DNA of 64,000 nucleotides from Verrucomicrobium sp. BvORR034 (GCF_000739635.1 NZ_BATQ01000058.1:23864-87863); one strand, 5' to 3'. Shown: positions 53,932 through 62,588, counted from the stretch's first letter. Notes: a model not told the origin generated them from the sequence alone. Made by a program: numbers and translations.

Positions 53932-55437
53932 ATGATCTCCGCTTTCGTCAACATCTTCAAAATACCGGATCTGCGCCAGCGCATCCTCTACACACTGGCA
54001 ATGATCGTCATTGTGCGCATTGGCTATGCGATCACACTGCCCGGGGTGAACCCCCACGTGCTGCAGGCGTGGATCGACAGCAAGGCAGAGGCTTCTGCCT
54101 CTCCTTTTGCTGCTGCAGCGGCTTTGTTGAACGTGTTCAGCGGTGGCGGTCTGGAGCGGTGTGCCATCTTCGCCCTGGGGATCATGCCCTACATCAGCGC
54201 CAGCATCATGATGCAGCTGCTTACGGCGGTCGTACCAAGCATCAGCAAGCTTTCCCGTGAAGACGGTGGACGCCAGAAGATCAACCAGTGGACTCGATTT
54301 GCCACGGTTGGTCTTTGTGTGTTCCAGGGCTATCTGCTCGCTGTTTCACTCAAGAATCCGGGACAAAACATCTTCCTGCACGGTCTTGAGGAGATCATGG
54401 GCAAGTACGGCCCATTGGTGCCTGACTATGGATTCTGGAGTTTTGTGATTCCAGCTGTGTTTGCCATGACGGCGGGCAGCTTGTTCATCATGTGGCTTGG
54501 TGAGCAAATCACTGAGCGTGGCATCGGCAACGGTGTGTCACTTCTGATCTGCATCAACATCGTGGCCGAACTTCCGGGCGCCCTCGTGCGTGTCTGGAAG
54601 ACCTACATCGGTCGCGAAGGTGCCGGTGCCATGGATGCGCTGACATTGCTGGGGCTCATTACTCTCCTCATCGTTGTGATCGCAGGCATCATTGCCCTTA
54701 CGCAAGCCCAGCGCCGCATACCGATCCAGTACGCCAAGCGCGTGGTGGGCCGTAAAGTGTATGGCGGGCAGACCCAGTACATGCCGCTCAAGGTGAACTA
54801 TGCAGGCGTGATGCCCATCATCTTTGCCCAGGCAATCGTGCTCTTCCCGTCGCAGATCATCAGCTTCCTTTTCCCAGATGTCGCCAGCGTGCGCCAATGG
54901 GCAGAGTGGTTGACCAGCGGCACTCCGTATGTGGTGATCTCCACGTCCCTGATCTTCTTCTTCAGCTACTTCTGGGTGGCGACGATGTTCCAGCCCAACC
55001 AGATTGCCGAAGACCTCAAGAAGAGCGGTGGCTATATTCCCGGAGTTCGTCCTGGCAAGCCGACGGCTGATTTCATGGACTTCACCATGAGTCGCCTCAC
55101 CTTCGCTGGCGCCTTGTTCCTGACGCTGATCTATGTGTTCCCGATGCTGCTGCAAAAGCAGGTTAACCTTGATCCTCGTGTGAGCCAGTTCTTCGGGGGT
55201 ACGAGCATCCTGATCCTTGTGGGTGTGGTGCTTGACATGATGCGCCAGGTGGAAACCCACCTGCTGCAACGCCACTACGACGGTTTCCTTCGTAAGGGCA
55301 AGATTCGCGGCCGTTTCGACCGTCCGGGCCAGTCCGGTGGTATCGCTGCCAACCCCAAGGTGGTGGTGATGCTTTGGACGGTGATCGCCGTCATCGCCCT
55401 GATCGGGGTGTCGTTTGCGATCTTCCACGGCAAATAA
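53932..55437 (+). CDS. secY: Protein translocase channel subunit SecY
   Basis: SecY forms the inner-membrane protein-conducting channel. The 501-residue protein has ten hydrophobic segments and the family signatures IFALGIMPYISASIMMQLLT (helix 2 plug region) and GLCVFQGYLLAVSLKNPG, plus the cytoplasmic loop NPKVVVMLWTVIAVIALIGV at the end. It is somewhat longer than E. coli SecY (443), partly through an extended first periplasmic loop. A terminator follows at 55455. Confidence 0.97.
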   Translation: MISAFVNIFKIPDLRQRILYTLAMIVIVRIGYAITLPGVNPHVLQAWIDSKAEASASPFAAAAALLNVFSGGGLERCAIFALGIMPYISASIMMQLLTAVVPSISKLSREDGGRQKINQWTRFATVGLCVFQGYLLAVSLKNPGQNIFLHGLEEIMGKYGPLVPDYGFWSFVIPAVFAMTAGSLFIMWLGEQITERGIGNGVSLLICINIVAELPGALVRVWKTYIGREGAGAMDALTLLGLITLLIVVIAGIIALTQAQRRIPIQYAKRVVGRKVYGGQTQYMPLKVNYAGVMPIIFAQAIVLFPSQIISFLFPDVASVRQWAEWLTSGTPYVVISTSLIFFFSYFWVATMFQPNQIAEDLKKSGGYIPGVRPGKPTADFMDFTMSRLTFAGALFLTLIYVFPMLLQKQVNLDPRVSQFFGGTSILILVGVVLDMMRQVETHLLQRHYDGFLRKGKIRGRFDRPGQSGGIAANPKVVVMLWTVIAVIALIGVSFAIFHGK

Positions 55438-55454
55438 CTTTTGCCAAATTGATT

Positions 55455-55488
55455 GCGCCCCGCAGATTCTGCGGGGCGCATTTGTTTA
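55455..55488 (+). terminator. Rho-independent terminator between secY and map
   Basis: GCGCCCCGCA (55455-55464) pairs exactly with TGCGGGGCGC (55470-55479) around GATTC, followed by ATTTGTTTA. It is only 17 bp after the secY stop and 17 bp before the map start. It may end most transcription of the ribosomal cluster. Confidence 0.75.
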
Positions 55489-55504
55489 TAGACATCGCAT
55501 TGCA

Positions 55505-56329
55505 ATGGCACTCTCGTTTGATCGTATTCCCACCCGTCATGGCAAGGCCCTGGACGGTATTCGCGCTGCTTGTGGCCTGGCTCGTGACATTCTTCTAAAG
55601 ACGGCCGCCTTGGTCGAGCCTGGCATGACGACTGCCGAGTTGGACAAGTTCGTCGCCGCTGAAATCAAAGCTCAAGGGGCGGTCAGCGCCTTCTACAAAT
55701 ACAAAGGAGCGGGTGGACCTTTCCCAGCTTATGCCTGCATTGGTCTGAATGACGTGGTGGTCCATGGGATCGGGAACAATGTTCCGATCAAGCCGGGAGA
55801 CATCGTCAAGATTGATGTCGGCATCATCAAGGACGGCTGGGTCGGGGACAATGCCCTGACGGTGCCTGTCCCTCCGATTGCACCGGATGTGCAGAAACTG
55901 CTTTCTGCCACGGAAGATGCCCTGGAAGTGGCGATCGACTGGGCGCGCGACGGCTTGATGCTGGGTGACCTGTGTCACTCCGTTGAGAACTACGTGCGGC
56001 GTTTTGGATTTTCAGTGGTCCGGGAGTTCGTGGGGCATGGCGTCGGACGCAAACTGCACGAGGAACCTCAGGTGCCGAACTACGGCGTGAAGGGCGCTCG
56101 TCCTCGCTTGCGCACCGGGATGACGTTGGCAATTGAGCCAATGATCAACATGGGTGCCGAGCAGACGAAGATCTTGAGCGACGGCTGGACGGTGCTGACG
56201 ATGGACAACAAGCCAAGCGCTCACTATGAGCACGTGGTCTTGATCACCGATGGGGAGCCAGAGGTGCTGACAGCGCGGCCTCGCATGAATCCGCGCCTGA
56301 CCACTCCGCTCAACCGCACGGTCGCCTGA
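55505..56329 (+). CDS. map: Methionine aminopeptidase, type I
   Basis: The ATG at 55505 gives 274 residues. His87 (VVHGIG) and the metal ligands Asp104 (KIDVG) and Asp115 (GDNAL) are present, followed by the His in GHGVGRKLHEEP, the Glu in LAIEPM and the Glu in HYEHVVLIT. It removes the N-terminal Met from nascent proteins. adk, usual between secY and map, is missing, and infA/rpmJ/rpsM do not follow; hisA starts 4 bp after the stop. Confidence 0.96.
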   Translation: MALSFDRIPTRHGKALDGIRAACGLARDILLKTAALVEPGMTTAELDKFVAAEIKAQGAVSAFYKYKGAGGPFPAYACIGLNDVVVHGIGNNVPIKPGDIVKIDVGIIKDGWVGDNALTVPVPPIAPDVQKLLSATEDALEVAIDWARDGLMLGDLCHSVENYVRRFGFSVVREFVGHGVGRKLHEEPQVPNYGVKGARPRLRTGMTLAIEPMINMGAEQTKILSDGWTVLTMDNKPSAHYEHVVLITDGEPEVLTARPRMNPRLTTPLNRTVA

Positions 56330-56333
56330 GGTC

Positions 56334-57098
56334 ATGACCCGGTTCCGTCCCTGCATTGATCTTCACGATGGCAAAGTGAAGCAGATCGTCGGTTCCACCC
56401 TCAAAGATGAGGGGGAGGCGCCGAAGGAGAACTTTGTCAGTGAAAAGCCGGCCGCTTGGTTCGCAGAAAAGTATCGCGAAGATGGTCTGACCGGCGGCCA
56501 TGTGATCATGCTGGGTAAAGGCAACGAGGAGGCTGCACTTTCCGCACTCCAGGCGTATCCGGGTGGTTTGCATGTCGGCGGAGGCATTCGCCCTGAGAAT
56601 GCGGCGAAGTATTTGGCCGCTGGGGCAAGTCATGTGATCGTGACCAGCTACGTGTTTGACGAGAACTCCCGCTTTAGCGAATCACGATTGCAGCAGGTGG
56701 TGAACGAGGTCGGCGCTTCCCGCTTGGTGCTGGATCTTAGTTGCCGCGCCACCCAGGACGGCTGGGTGGTCGCGATGAATCGATGGCAGACCATGACGGA
56801 CCTCGTCGTTGATGGCGATGCCTTTGACCGTCTGGCTCCCTACTGCGATGAGTTCCTGATTCATGCCGTGGATGTGGAGGGCAAGTGCGAAGGGATCGAT
56901 GAATCCCTGGTGCAATGTCTCAGCCTCTGGTGCGAAAAGCCGGTGACCTATGCAGGTGGTGCCAGAAGTGTGGCTGACCTCAAGCGTGTTGAGGAGATCA
57001 GTGGGGGGCGAGTTGATGTGACCATTGGGAGCGCCCTGGACATTTTTGGCGGTAAGCTCGCCAAGTACGAGGATTGCGTGGCGTACAACCGGCGGTAG
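56334..57098 (+). CDS. hisA: Eukaryote-type ProFAR isomerase (HisA/HIS6)
   Basis: The 254-residue protein catalyses the fourth step of histidine synthesis (ProFAR to PRFAR). It opens RFRPCIDLHDGKVKQIVGST, which resembles yeast HIS6 rather than E. coli HisA. GGLHVGGGIRPENAAKYLAA and VTYAGGARSVADLKRVEEIS are the phosphate-binding strands of the barrel, and DLSCRATQDGWVVAMNRWQT holds the central loop. It is longer than most bacterial HisA and is coupled to map (4-bp gap). No other his gene is in the window. Confidence 0.88.
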   Translation: MTRFRPCIDLHDGKVKQIVGSTLKDEGEAPKENFVSEKPAAWFAEKYREDGLTGGHVIMLGKGNEEAALSALQAYPGGLHVGGGIRPENAAKYLAAGASHVIVTSYVFDENSRFSESRLQQVVNEVGASRLVLDLSCRATQDGWVVAMNRWQTMTDLVVDGDAFDRLAPYCDEFLIHAVDVEGKCEGIDESLVQCLSLWCEKPVTYAGGARSVADLKRVEEISGGRVDVTIGSALDIFGGKLAKYEDCVAYNRR

Positions 57099-57131
57099 CG
57101 GGCAGGCCGGATCTGGCCTGGGGAAAGCTGG

Positions 57132-57779
57132 ATGCGGCAAGTGCTGTCCCGTGTTATTTGGTCTCACTTTATGAGGATGGAGACTCACCTCACGACCATT
57201 GCATCCGATTTGAACGGGTCCGCGCCGAGGCGGATCAATGTGATCGGTACCAGTGGCAGTGGGAAATCTACTTTCGCCCGGCGCCTTGCTGATCAGTTGA
57301 ATTTGCCCTATGTCGAGATGGACCGGCTCTTTTGGGGGGCGAACTGGATCAAGTCTGATGATCAGAAGTTTCTTGCCCGGGTGCAGGCGGCTGTGGATGA
57401 GCCGACTTGGGTGCTGGACGGCAACTACACCCGAACCATCCCGGTCAAGTGGGCGCAGGTGGATTTGGTCATCTGGCTGGACTATCCCTTCCACACCACG
57501 ATGTGGCAAGCCATCAAGCGGGCTGTCACCCGGGTGTGGAGCAAAGAGGAACTCTGGCCGGGCACGGGGAATCGGGAGACTTTCCGACGAACGTTCCTCA
57601 GCAGGGACTCCATCATCTGGTGGACGCTGACCACCTACGGGAAGGTTCTCGCCAAGTATGAGGCCATGCTGGCTGATCCGAAGTTTGCAGAGGTGCGGTT
57701 TGTCAGGCTGCGAAGTCATGCGGAGGCAGCAGCCTTCATCGGGCGATGGAAATGCCTGTCCGCCGAGAAACAGCCATAG
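57132..57779 (+). CDS. P-loop kinase-like protein (FlaR/adenylate-kinase-like)
   Basis: The 215-residue frame holds the Walker A motif GTSGSGKST and the following FARRLADQLNLPYVEMDRLF, a pattern seen in DNA topology modulation (FlaR) proteins and shikimate-kinase-like small kinases. VLDGNYTRT and VDLVIWLDYPF (Walker B region) follow. Starts at 57171 and 57177 would remove an N-terminal stretch that looks unlike the family and are good alternatives. Substrate unknown. Confidence 0.8.
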   Translation: MRQVLSRVIWSHFMRMETHLTTIASDLNGSAPRRINVIGTSGSGKSTFARRLADQLNLPYVEMDRLFWGANWIKSDDQKFLARVQAAVDEPTWVLDGNYTRTIPVKWAQVDLVIWLDYPFHTTMWQAIKRAVTRVWSKEELWPGTGNRETFRRTFLSRDSIIWWTLTTYGKVLAKYEAMLADPKFAEVRFVRLRSHAEAAAFIGRWKCLSAEKQP

Positions 57780-57846
57780 TGATTCCACCGTAGGCGGGCG
57801 GGACACCAGGGTGGCTTCGCGAGCAGGTGCATCGCTTGCTTCCCTG

Positions 57847-57947
57847 TACCAGCAAGTCACCCACACGACCACTCGCCGCCACGCATTCTTGCGAATGCAT
57901 CCACAAGCTTCCCTCTCATGCCGCCGCAGTGGCCGTTCGTGGCTGCG
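57847..57947. repeat. Intergenic direct repeat, copy 1 (101 bp)
   Basis: This 101-bp unit begins TACCAGCAAGTCACCCACAC and ends GGCCGTTCGTGGCTGCG. It recurs 138 bp later at 57985-58085 with 95 of 101 positions identical. It contains a small hairpin, GCATTC/GAATGC. The 306-bp gap 57780-58085 between the convergent P-loop and regulatory-like genes consists mainly of these two copies and no other recognisable feature. Confidence 0.9.
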
Positions 57948-57984
57948 ATTGTAAAAGCGCGGTCAGGGCGTCGGTTGATCTCCA

Positions 57985-58085
57985 TACCAGCAAGTCACCC
58001 ACACGACCACTCGCCGCCACGCATTCTTACGAATGCATCCACAAGTTTCCCTCTCGTGTCGCAGCAGAGGCCGTTCGTGGCTGCG
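57985..58085. repeat. Intergenic direct repeat, copy 2 (101 bp)
   Basis: This copy ends at the base before the stop codon of the minus-strand gene at 58086. On the minus strand both copies would read through VDAF(V/A)RMRGGEWSCG to a TGA. The six differences fall five times in codon positions 1 or 2, so coding constraint is not supported. The two copies probably belong to a dispersed non-coding repeat family. Confidence 0.9.
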
Positions 58086-59864
58086 TTACTCAGATGCCTC
58101 CTGTACGACCTGTTCATACAGGGCCTGGATCGCCTTGCGGAGGGTTTCGTGTTTGGCGGGTGAGACCAGATTGGCGGTTGCTTCGTATGATTCGCTCTGG
58201 AGCCACTTGACCATGCTGGCCAGTTGATCAGGGCTCAGAGTGGCTGATGGAGATCGGTTCGCATGAAACTCCAACAACCAACGTTGCAATCGTCCCATGG
58301 CGAGCGAGACATGGTGGGTTTCCTCCGAGGTCATCCATTGTTTGCCGCTATATTTTGCAATGGCCTCGCCAAAGCTCTGGCCCTCCTGGGTCAACTCCCA
58401 GTTGTCGAATGCGTGATACAAAGCGGGACCGAGGAGTGCCTGCAATCGCGGAGCGTGTACTTTGTGGGAGTTGGAGTGACTTTGCAAATAAGCACCAGGA
58501 TTGGTTGCGACGGCATTCCGGATCTCGGAGGCCCGTGCCACAAGGATGTTCAGGAGGGCTTCGGCTTGATGGTCAGGCAATTTGGCTTCCTTCAGGAATG
58601 GGGAGAACTCTTTGTGGACGCTCGCAATCAGATCGTCCTGCTGTTTTGTCTTGTGATCTTTCCAGGTGATTGGGACCGAAAGTTCGCTGCGGCTTTCGTT
58701 CAACCGAAAAGTCAGGCCATTTGAGGTTGGGTTGCTCGAGAAGCCGTCCGGCGATGAAATAACATAAAAGTTCTGCGGCAAGCTCAGGGTCAGCTCTTCA
58801 ATCGAAGGGAGACCGTGTGCAGTGAAGGATCCATCGGGGGATACATCAAGTGATTGTCCGTCCCATGCCCTACTGCGGCTGAGACCAATCCGGGTGCCGC
58901 GAGGAAAAGGCTTCCCGTCCTGGCGTACCAGGCGACCGCTCAGCGAGAGGGCTCTTTCTATCTGGACATCGCCAAGATCATGGATGGCGTCAGGGGCGGG
59001 AGAGTGAAATGCCTGGGCGGGAATGAAGCCGAGTGATTTCACGCTTTCCATTTCGCCATAAAACTCCCAGTCATCATTGGCGCGCACATCATGGATGGCG
59101 AATCTGCCATCTGCGTCTGTTGTGCTGCTGATTGGACCAAGGAATTGCCCGGCATTCCTGTTCTTTTGAGCTGCTCCCACGGTTGCGCCGGCGATTGGCT
59201 TACCGTTTGATAGGAGCCTGCCGATGACCGTTGCACCACGTTGCAGGGTGATGGTTATGTCTGCGGCGTTCTCGGAGCGTTTGGCAACACTTATCCATGT
59301 TCCGGCGTGACCGGGCGCTGTGATCTTAAGCTGAGCTCTCTCGAAAGGCTTGCTGGAGCAGAGAACGAAATGGCCGTGGGCATTGGTGAGGGTCTGATCG
59401 TCGTCCTCTGAGCGGGAGTAGGCGGGGGAGATCGTCGCACCAGCGAGTGGTTTTCCATACGGATCCAGGACCTGCCCCCGGATCTGATGGGTGAGGGGGA
59501 TGCGGGAAAGATCGCGTGCGGTCAGTGACAGAGTGACTGGATTTTTAAGTGGATCCACGCCGCGCAGCACGGCCGGGGCGTGATGCTCGGCAAGGGCCAG
59601 AAGATTGAAGACAAGGTCGTCCGCCACTCCTGAAATGCGGAACTCCCCTTGAACGTTGGTGCGGGCGCTGCGCTGACAATCGCGCCAACAGGTGGGGCAC
59701 ATCGTCGAGTCGCCCGTGCGCATGCGGGCCGATTGAATGAGAACCGTGGCGGATTGAACAGGACTGCCCGTGCCGAGTATTACCGTGCCTGTGATGTCGG
59801 CGGCACTTGCTTTCGCCACGAACGAAAGGAGGACGACCAAGGAATTCAGGCGCAATCTCAGCAT
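58086..59864 (-). CDS. Secreted protein with carboxypeptidase-regulatory-like (CnaB-type) domains
   Basis: The 592-residue protein has a signal peptide (MLRLRLNSLVVLLSFVAKAS, cleavage near SA-AD). Beta-sandwich repeats follow with the family signs (ADITGTVILGTGSPVQSATV, GQVLDPYGKPLAGATISPAY and VIGRLLSNGKPIAGATVGAA), each with a GHF/GRF turn. A CPTCWRDC pair of cysteines is in the first domain. The C-terminal 190 residues are helical and of unknown type. It may follow the DUF1963-like gene (75-bp gap) in one transcript. Confidence 0.82.
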   Translation of the reverse strand: MLRLRLNSLVVLLSFVAKASAADITGTVILGTGSPVQSATVLIQSARMRTGDSTMCPTCWRDCQRSARTNVQGEFRISGVADDLVFNLLALAEHHAPAVLRGVDPLKNPVTLSLTARDLSRIPLTHQIRGQVLDPYGKPLAGATISPAYSRSEDDDQTLTNAHGHFVLCSSKPFERAQLKITAPGHAGTWISVAKRSENAADITITLQRGATVIGRLLSNGKPIAGATVGAAQKNRNAGQFLGPISSTTDADGRFAIHDVRANDDWEFYGEMESVKSLGFIPAQAFHSPAPDAIHDLGDVQIERALSLSGRLVRQDGKPFPRGTRIGLSRSRAWDGQSLDVSPDGSFTAHGLPSIEELTLSLPQNFYVISSPDGFSSNPTSNGLTFRLNESRSELSVPITWKDHKTKQQDDLIASVHKEFSPFLKEAKLPDHQAEALLNILVARASEIRNAVATNPGAYLQSHSNSHKVHAPRLQALLGPALYHAFDNWELTQEGQSFGEAIAKYSGKQWMTSEETHHVSLAMGRLQRWLLEFHANRSPSATLSPDQLASMVKWLQSESYEATANLVSPAKHETLRKAIQALYEQVVQEASE

Positions 59865-59939
59865 TTTTCCATCGTCTCATGGGGTGGGACGAAGTGGCAA
59901 GATGAATTCCAACCGTCGTAAAAGTGGACAATCAAGGAA

Positions 59940-60284
59940 TCAAAGAACTATCACATCTGCGGTTTCAGGGGGAGTTGTTGCCGTGCCGATGCGACTGTTC
60001 ACTTGCCAGACAAATGCCTGACCAGCGCCAGATTCGTATTCATAGGAAGGGCAGATGTTGTCGCTGGTGCACTGGAAGAGAAACAGATGACGCTGATCAT
60101 CCCCGAGATCAATGACAGGCAGGTGCTGCTGTAGTTGCGCAAGCAAGGCCATGGGTGCATCGCAAATCGGGCAAGATGGCCATCGTGAACTGGGAAGACC
60201 CATTGGGATTCCGCCAAGTTGAGCAATCGGTCCAAAGGGGCGGGTTTCGCCGGCATGCTGGAGTCTGGGAAACCACGCAGTCAT
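59940..60284 (-). CDS. Small DUF1963-like protein
   Basis: The ATG at 60284 gives 114 residues. IAQLGGIPMGLPSSRWPSCP followed by CDAPMALLAQLQ and QRHLFLFQCTSDN resembles the core of the DUF1963/YwqG family, which is usually longer. Cys in CPIC may bind a metal. Function unknown. It lies 26 bp after the ACT-domain gene on the same strand, so it may be the third gene of that operon. Confidence 0.65.
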   Translation of the reverse strand: MTAWFPRLQHAGETRPFGPIAQLGGIPMGLPSSRWPSCPICDAPMALLAQLQQHLPVIDLGDDQRHLFLFQCTSDNICPSYEYESGAGQAFVWQVNSRIGTATTPPETADVIVL

Positions 60285-60310
60285 AGTGGAGTGATGTTCC
60301 CCCAATCGAC

Positions 60311-60709
60311 CTAGCGATCCACCACCAGCACATCCTTCAGAATCTCCGCAGCCTTGCGGTTGTCCGAGGCGACGAGGCTGGCGAAAGTGCTGCCCTCCTC
60401 ACGGCGCAGAATGTGCATGGACCGGAGGTCGAGTCCGGCGTCGCGCAGCCGCATGGCGATGCGGGCCAGGGCTCCGGGGCGGTCTTCCAGGCAGATCAAG
60501 AGGGTATCCTGGGTAATGGCCTGGAAGCCGTGGTCACGAAGGGCGCGGAGGGCCTCGTCATAGTGATCGACGGTAAGCACGACGATGCCATGGGTCTCGA
60601 TGCTCTCAATATCCAGGGCCTCGATGTTCACTCCCCGGTCGGCGAGGGCTGAGGCGAGGCGGGCGGCGACTCCGATTTCGTTGGGGACAAAGACAGTCAG
60701 TTGTTTCAT
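60311..60709 (-). CDS. Double ACT-domain protein
   Basis: The 132-residue protein is two tandem ACT domains: residues about 1-65 (QLTVFVPNEIGVAARLASAL, NIEALDIESI) and 70-132 (TLLICLEDRPGALARIAMRL, LDLRSMHILR). ACT domains bind amino acids and regulate enzymes. Its ATG overlaps the stop of the histidine decarboxylase-like gene (60706-60709), so the two are translationally coupled. A role in sensing histidine or another amino acid for the decarboxylase is inference. Confidence 0.88.
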   Translation of the reverse strand: MKQLTVFVPNEIGVAARLASALADRGVNIEALDIESIETHGIVVLTVDHYDEALRALRDHGFQAITQDTLLICLEDRPGALARIAMRLRDAGLDLRSMHILRREEGSTFASLVASDNRKAAEILKDVLVVDR

Positions 60710-61893
60710 AGGGTGGCTGGCTCGGGGGCGACCGGAGCGGGGCGGAGAGCGGAGGCAAAGTCGGCCACAAATTCATCGATGATGGCCTGGGTGACATGGG
60801 GCATGACAATCATGTGCCCGATGTCTTTCATGGGAGCGATGATCCATTTGGACATCACGGACGCGGGTGGGCGCGGGAAGACGACGGTGACGGAATTCTT
60901 GTGCCGCCAGGCCGGGATGCCTGAGGCGTTGAGCTTCTCCACCGCATACTGGGAGAGCTCCAGGCAACGATGCACCAGGTCCTTGATGCCCTCAGGTCGA
61001 AGGGTGCGCAAACGGTGCCACAGGAAGAGGGGGGTGATGGCGCTGCGGGAGCCGGCGATGGTGGTGTCCAGGGCACCAACGTACTCGATGGAGCGGGCGA
61101 CACGCTCAACGTGTTGTTTCCTCGCCAGGACCACTCCGCAGGGGAGGGGGGAGCCGAGGAACTTGTGGCCGCTGATGGAAATGCTGTCCGCACCACCGGC
61201 GAAGTCCCAGGGCTGGGGATCGGCCACAAAGGGCAGGATCATGCCGCTGAGGGCGGCGTCTGCATGAATATAGGCATTGGTGATAGCCAGTTCATCCAGG
61301 ATGGCCCGGATCTTGTGGAGATTGTCCACGGCTCCTTTCATAGTGGTGCCGATGTTGGCAAAGATGATGGGCGGCACGTCGCGGTGGATGCGGAGTGTTT
61401 CTCGCAGGTCGCTATAGTCCATTTCCCCGTTGGGCTGGCTCTTGAGCATGATGTTCCGCGTATGCTGGAGCCGCAGGATTTTTGCCACGCTGTAATGCGT
61501 GTCCTCGGAGAAGTAGCAGATGCTCTTCGGGTGCAGCTCTCGTGCGACATAAAGGCCGTACATGTTGCCCTCGGTGCCGCCGGCGGTGACGTAGCCCCAC
61601 CAACCGTTCTCCGGGGCGTGGGTCATGCGGGCAAACTCTGTGACGACCTCGCGTTCAAAGTCCTGGGTGTTGAGCCGGTAGTTGGAGCTGCCAAACGGGT
61701 CCCCGACGTTGTTGATGGAGTAGGCGAGGAAGGGGAAGAGATCCTCGAAATCGAAATCCTGATTGCAAGGGTAGCCGATGTTCCGCGGGCGAAGTTCATC
61801 GAGTCGCTCACGCAGGGCATCGAGACGCAGGCGGTCCACTGGCGATAGAGAGGGAAACTTCAACTGGGGTGGGTGAAGGGGTGCGGCTTTCAT
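60706..61893 (-). CDS. hdc: Pyridoxal-phosphate histidine decarboxylase-like enzyme (group II)
   Basis: The ATG at 61893 gives 395 residues; a TTG at 61920 is possible. Features match Morganella-type Hdc closely by eye: RNIGYPCNQDFDFEDLFPFL, WWGYVTAGGTEGNMYGLYVA, the pyridoxal-stacking His133 in DTHYSVAK, Asp212 in HADAALSGMILPF, and the Schiff-base Lys244 in SGHKFLGSP. The product would be histamine and CO2 from L-histidine. A related amino acid (for example glutamate or an aromatic acid) cannot be fully excluded. No histidine/histamine antiporter is seen nearby. Confidence 0.8.
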   Translation of the reverse strand: MKAAPLHPPQLKFPSLSPVDRLRLDALRERLDELRPRNIGYPCNQDFDFEDLFPFLAYSINNVGDPFGSSNYRLNTQDFEREVVTEFARMTHAPENGWWGYVTAGGTEGNMYGLYVARELHPKSICYFSEDTHYSVAKILRLQHTRNIMLKSQPNGEMDYSDLRETLRIHRDVPPIIFANIGTTMKGAVDNLHKIRAILDELAITNAYIHADAALSGMILPFVADPQPWDFAGGADSISISGHKFLGSPLPCGVVLARKQHVERVARSIEYVGALDTTIAGSRSAITPLFLWHRLRTLRPEGIKDLVHRCLELSQYAVEKLNASGIPAWRHKNSVTVVFPRPPASVMSKWIIAPMKDIGHMIVMPHVTQAIIDEFVADFASALRPAPVAPEPATL

Positions 61894-61977
61894 TCTGGCA
61901 GGTTGGAAAGCGATGGGCAAGCCTGGAAAAAAGTGTGGGAGATTGCCGGAATTCCGTCTGGCTGGTAGAGTGGTGCC

Positions 61978-62511
61978 ATGAAGAAAACGAGTCTCTCAAG
62001 TCTGGCTCTAGCGTGGTGGGCCCTGGTGCTGATGCTGCTGCCGACAACCGTGCTGAGGGGGGATGAACTGGCGGAGAAGGGTTTCGCTCTCATGAAGGAA
62101 GAGGCTCTAAATGAGATACGTCTGGAGATGCCTCAACAAGCGGTGCTCAAAGTCCTGGGCAAACCCGCGAAGAAAGGAGCGGATGTGGAGTGGGAGGCCA
62201 TAGGGGAGCATGTGCAGGAATGGCTGTACCCCGTGCAGGGGCTGACGCTGCAAATGGCCTCCGTCAAAAAGGGTGGGGCGAAGAAGGTGCTGTGCATCTC
62301 GCAAAAAGCACCTGGGGCGTTTGCAACCCGGAAGGGGCTACGCATTGGGAGCAGCGAAGCCGAGGTTCGCAAAGCCTATGGGGCTCTGGAAGACAAGGAG
62401 GCGAGTCGAAAGGGGGAGATCTTCGTGGCGGGAACTGTGTATGGCGGTCTGGTGTTCCACTTTGAGAAGGGGAAGGTCTCGGAAATCTTTTTGGGAGCCA
62501 TGGCGGAGTAG
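61978..62511 (+). CDS. Secreted hypothetical protein
   Basis: The 177-residue protein has a signal peptide (MKKTSLSSLALAWWALVLML, cleavage near LRG-DE). The mature part has two similar halves, each with a small-protein-A/BamE-like start: IRLEMPQQAVLKVLGKPAKK and LRIGSSEAEVRKAYGALEDK. This resembles periplasmic proteins that detect or stabilise envelope components, but no family is assigned. It is divergent from hdc across 84 bp. Confidence 0.7.
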   Translation: MKKTSLSSLALAWWALVLMLLPTTVLRGDELAEKGFALMKEEALNEIRLEMPQQAVLKVLGKPAKKGADVEWEAIGEHVQEWLYPVQGLTLQMASVKKGGAKKVLCISQKAPGAFATRKGLRIGSSEAEVRKAYGALEDKEASRKGEIFVAGTVYGGLVFHFEKGKVSEIFLGAMAE

Positions 62512-62588
62512 GCCGGGGTCGCGAGGGAAAACGGGACGCATGCTGGCCGCAACAATCCGGGAGGACTCGCGTATCCGTTTCCTCCCGC

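Noticed and set aside
57847..58085. Small proteins encoded by the 101-bp repeats
   Set aside because: Differences between the copies are mostly at first and second codon positions and no start or ribosome binding site is evident.
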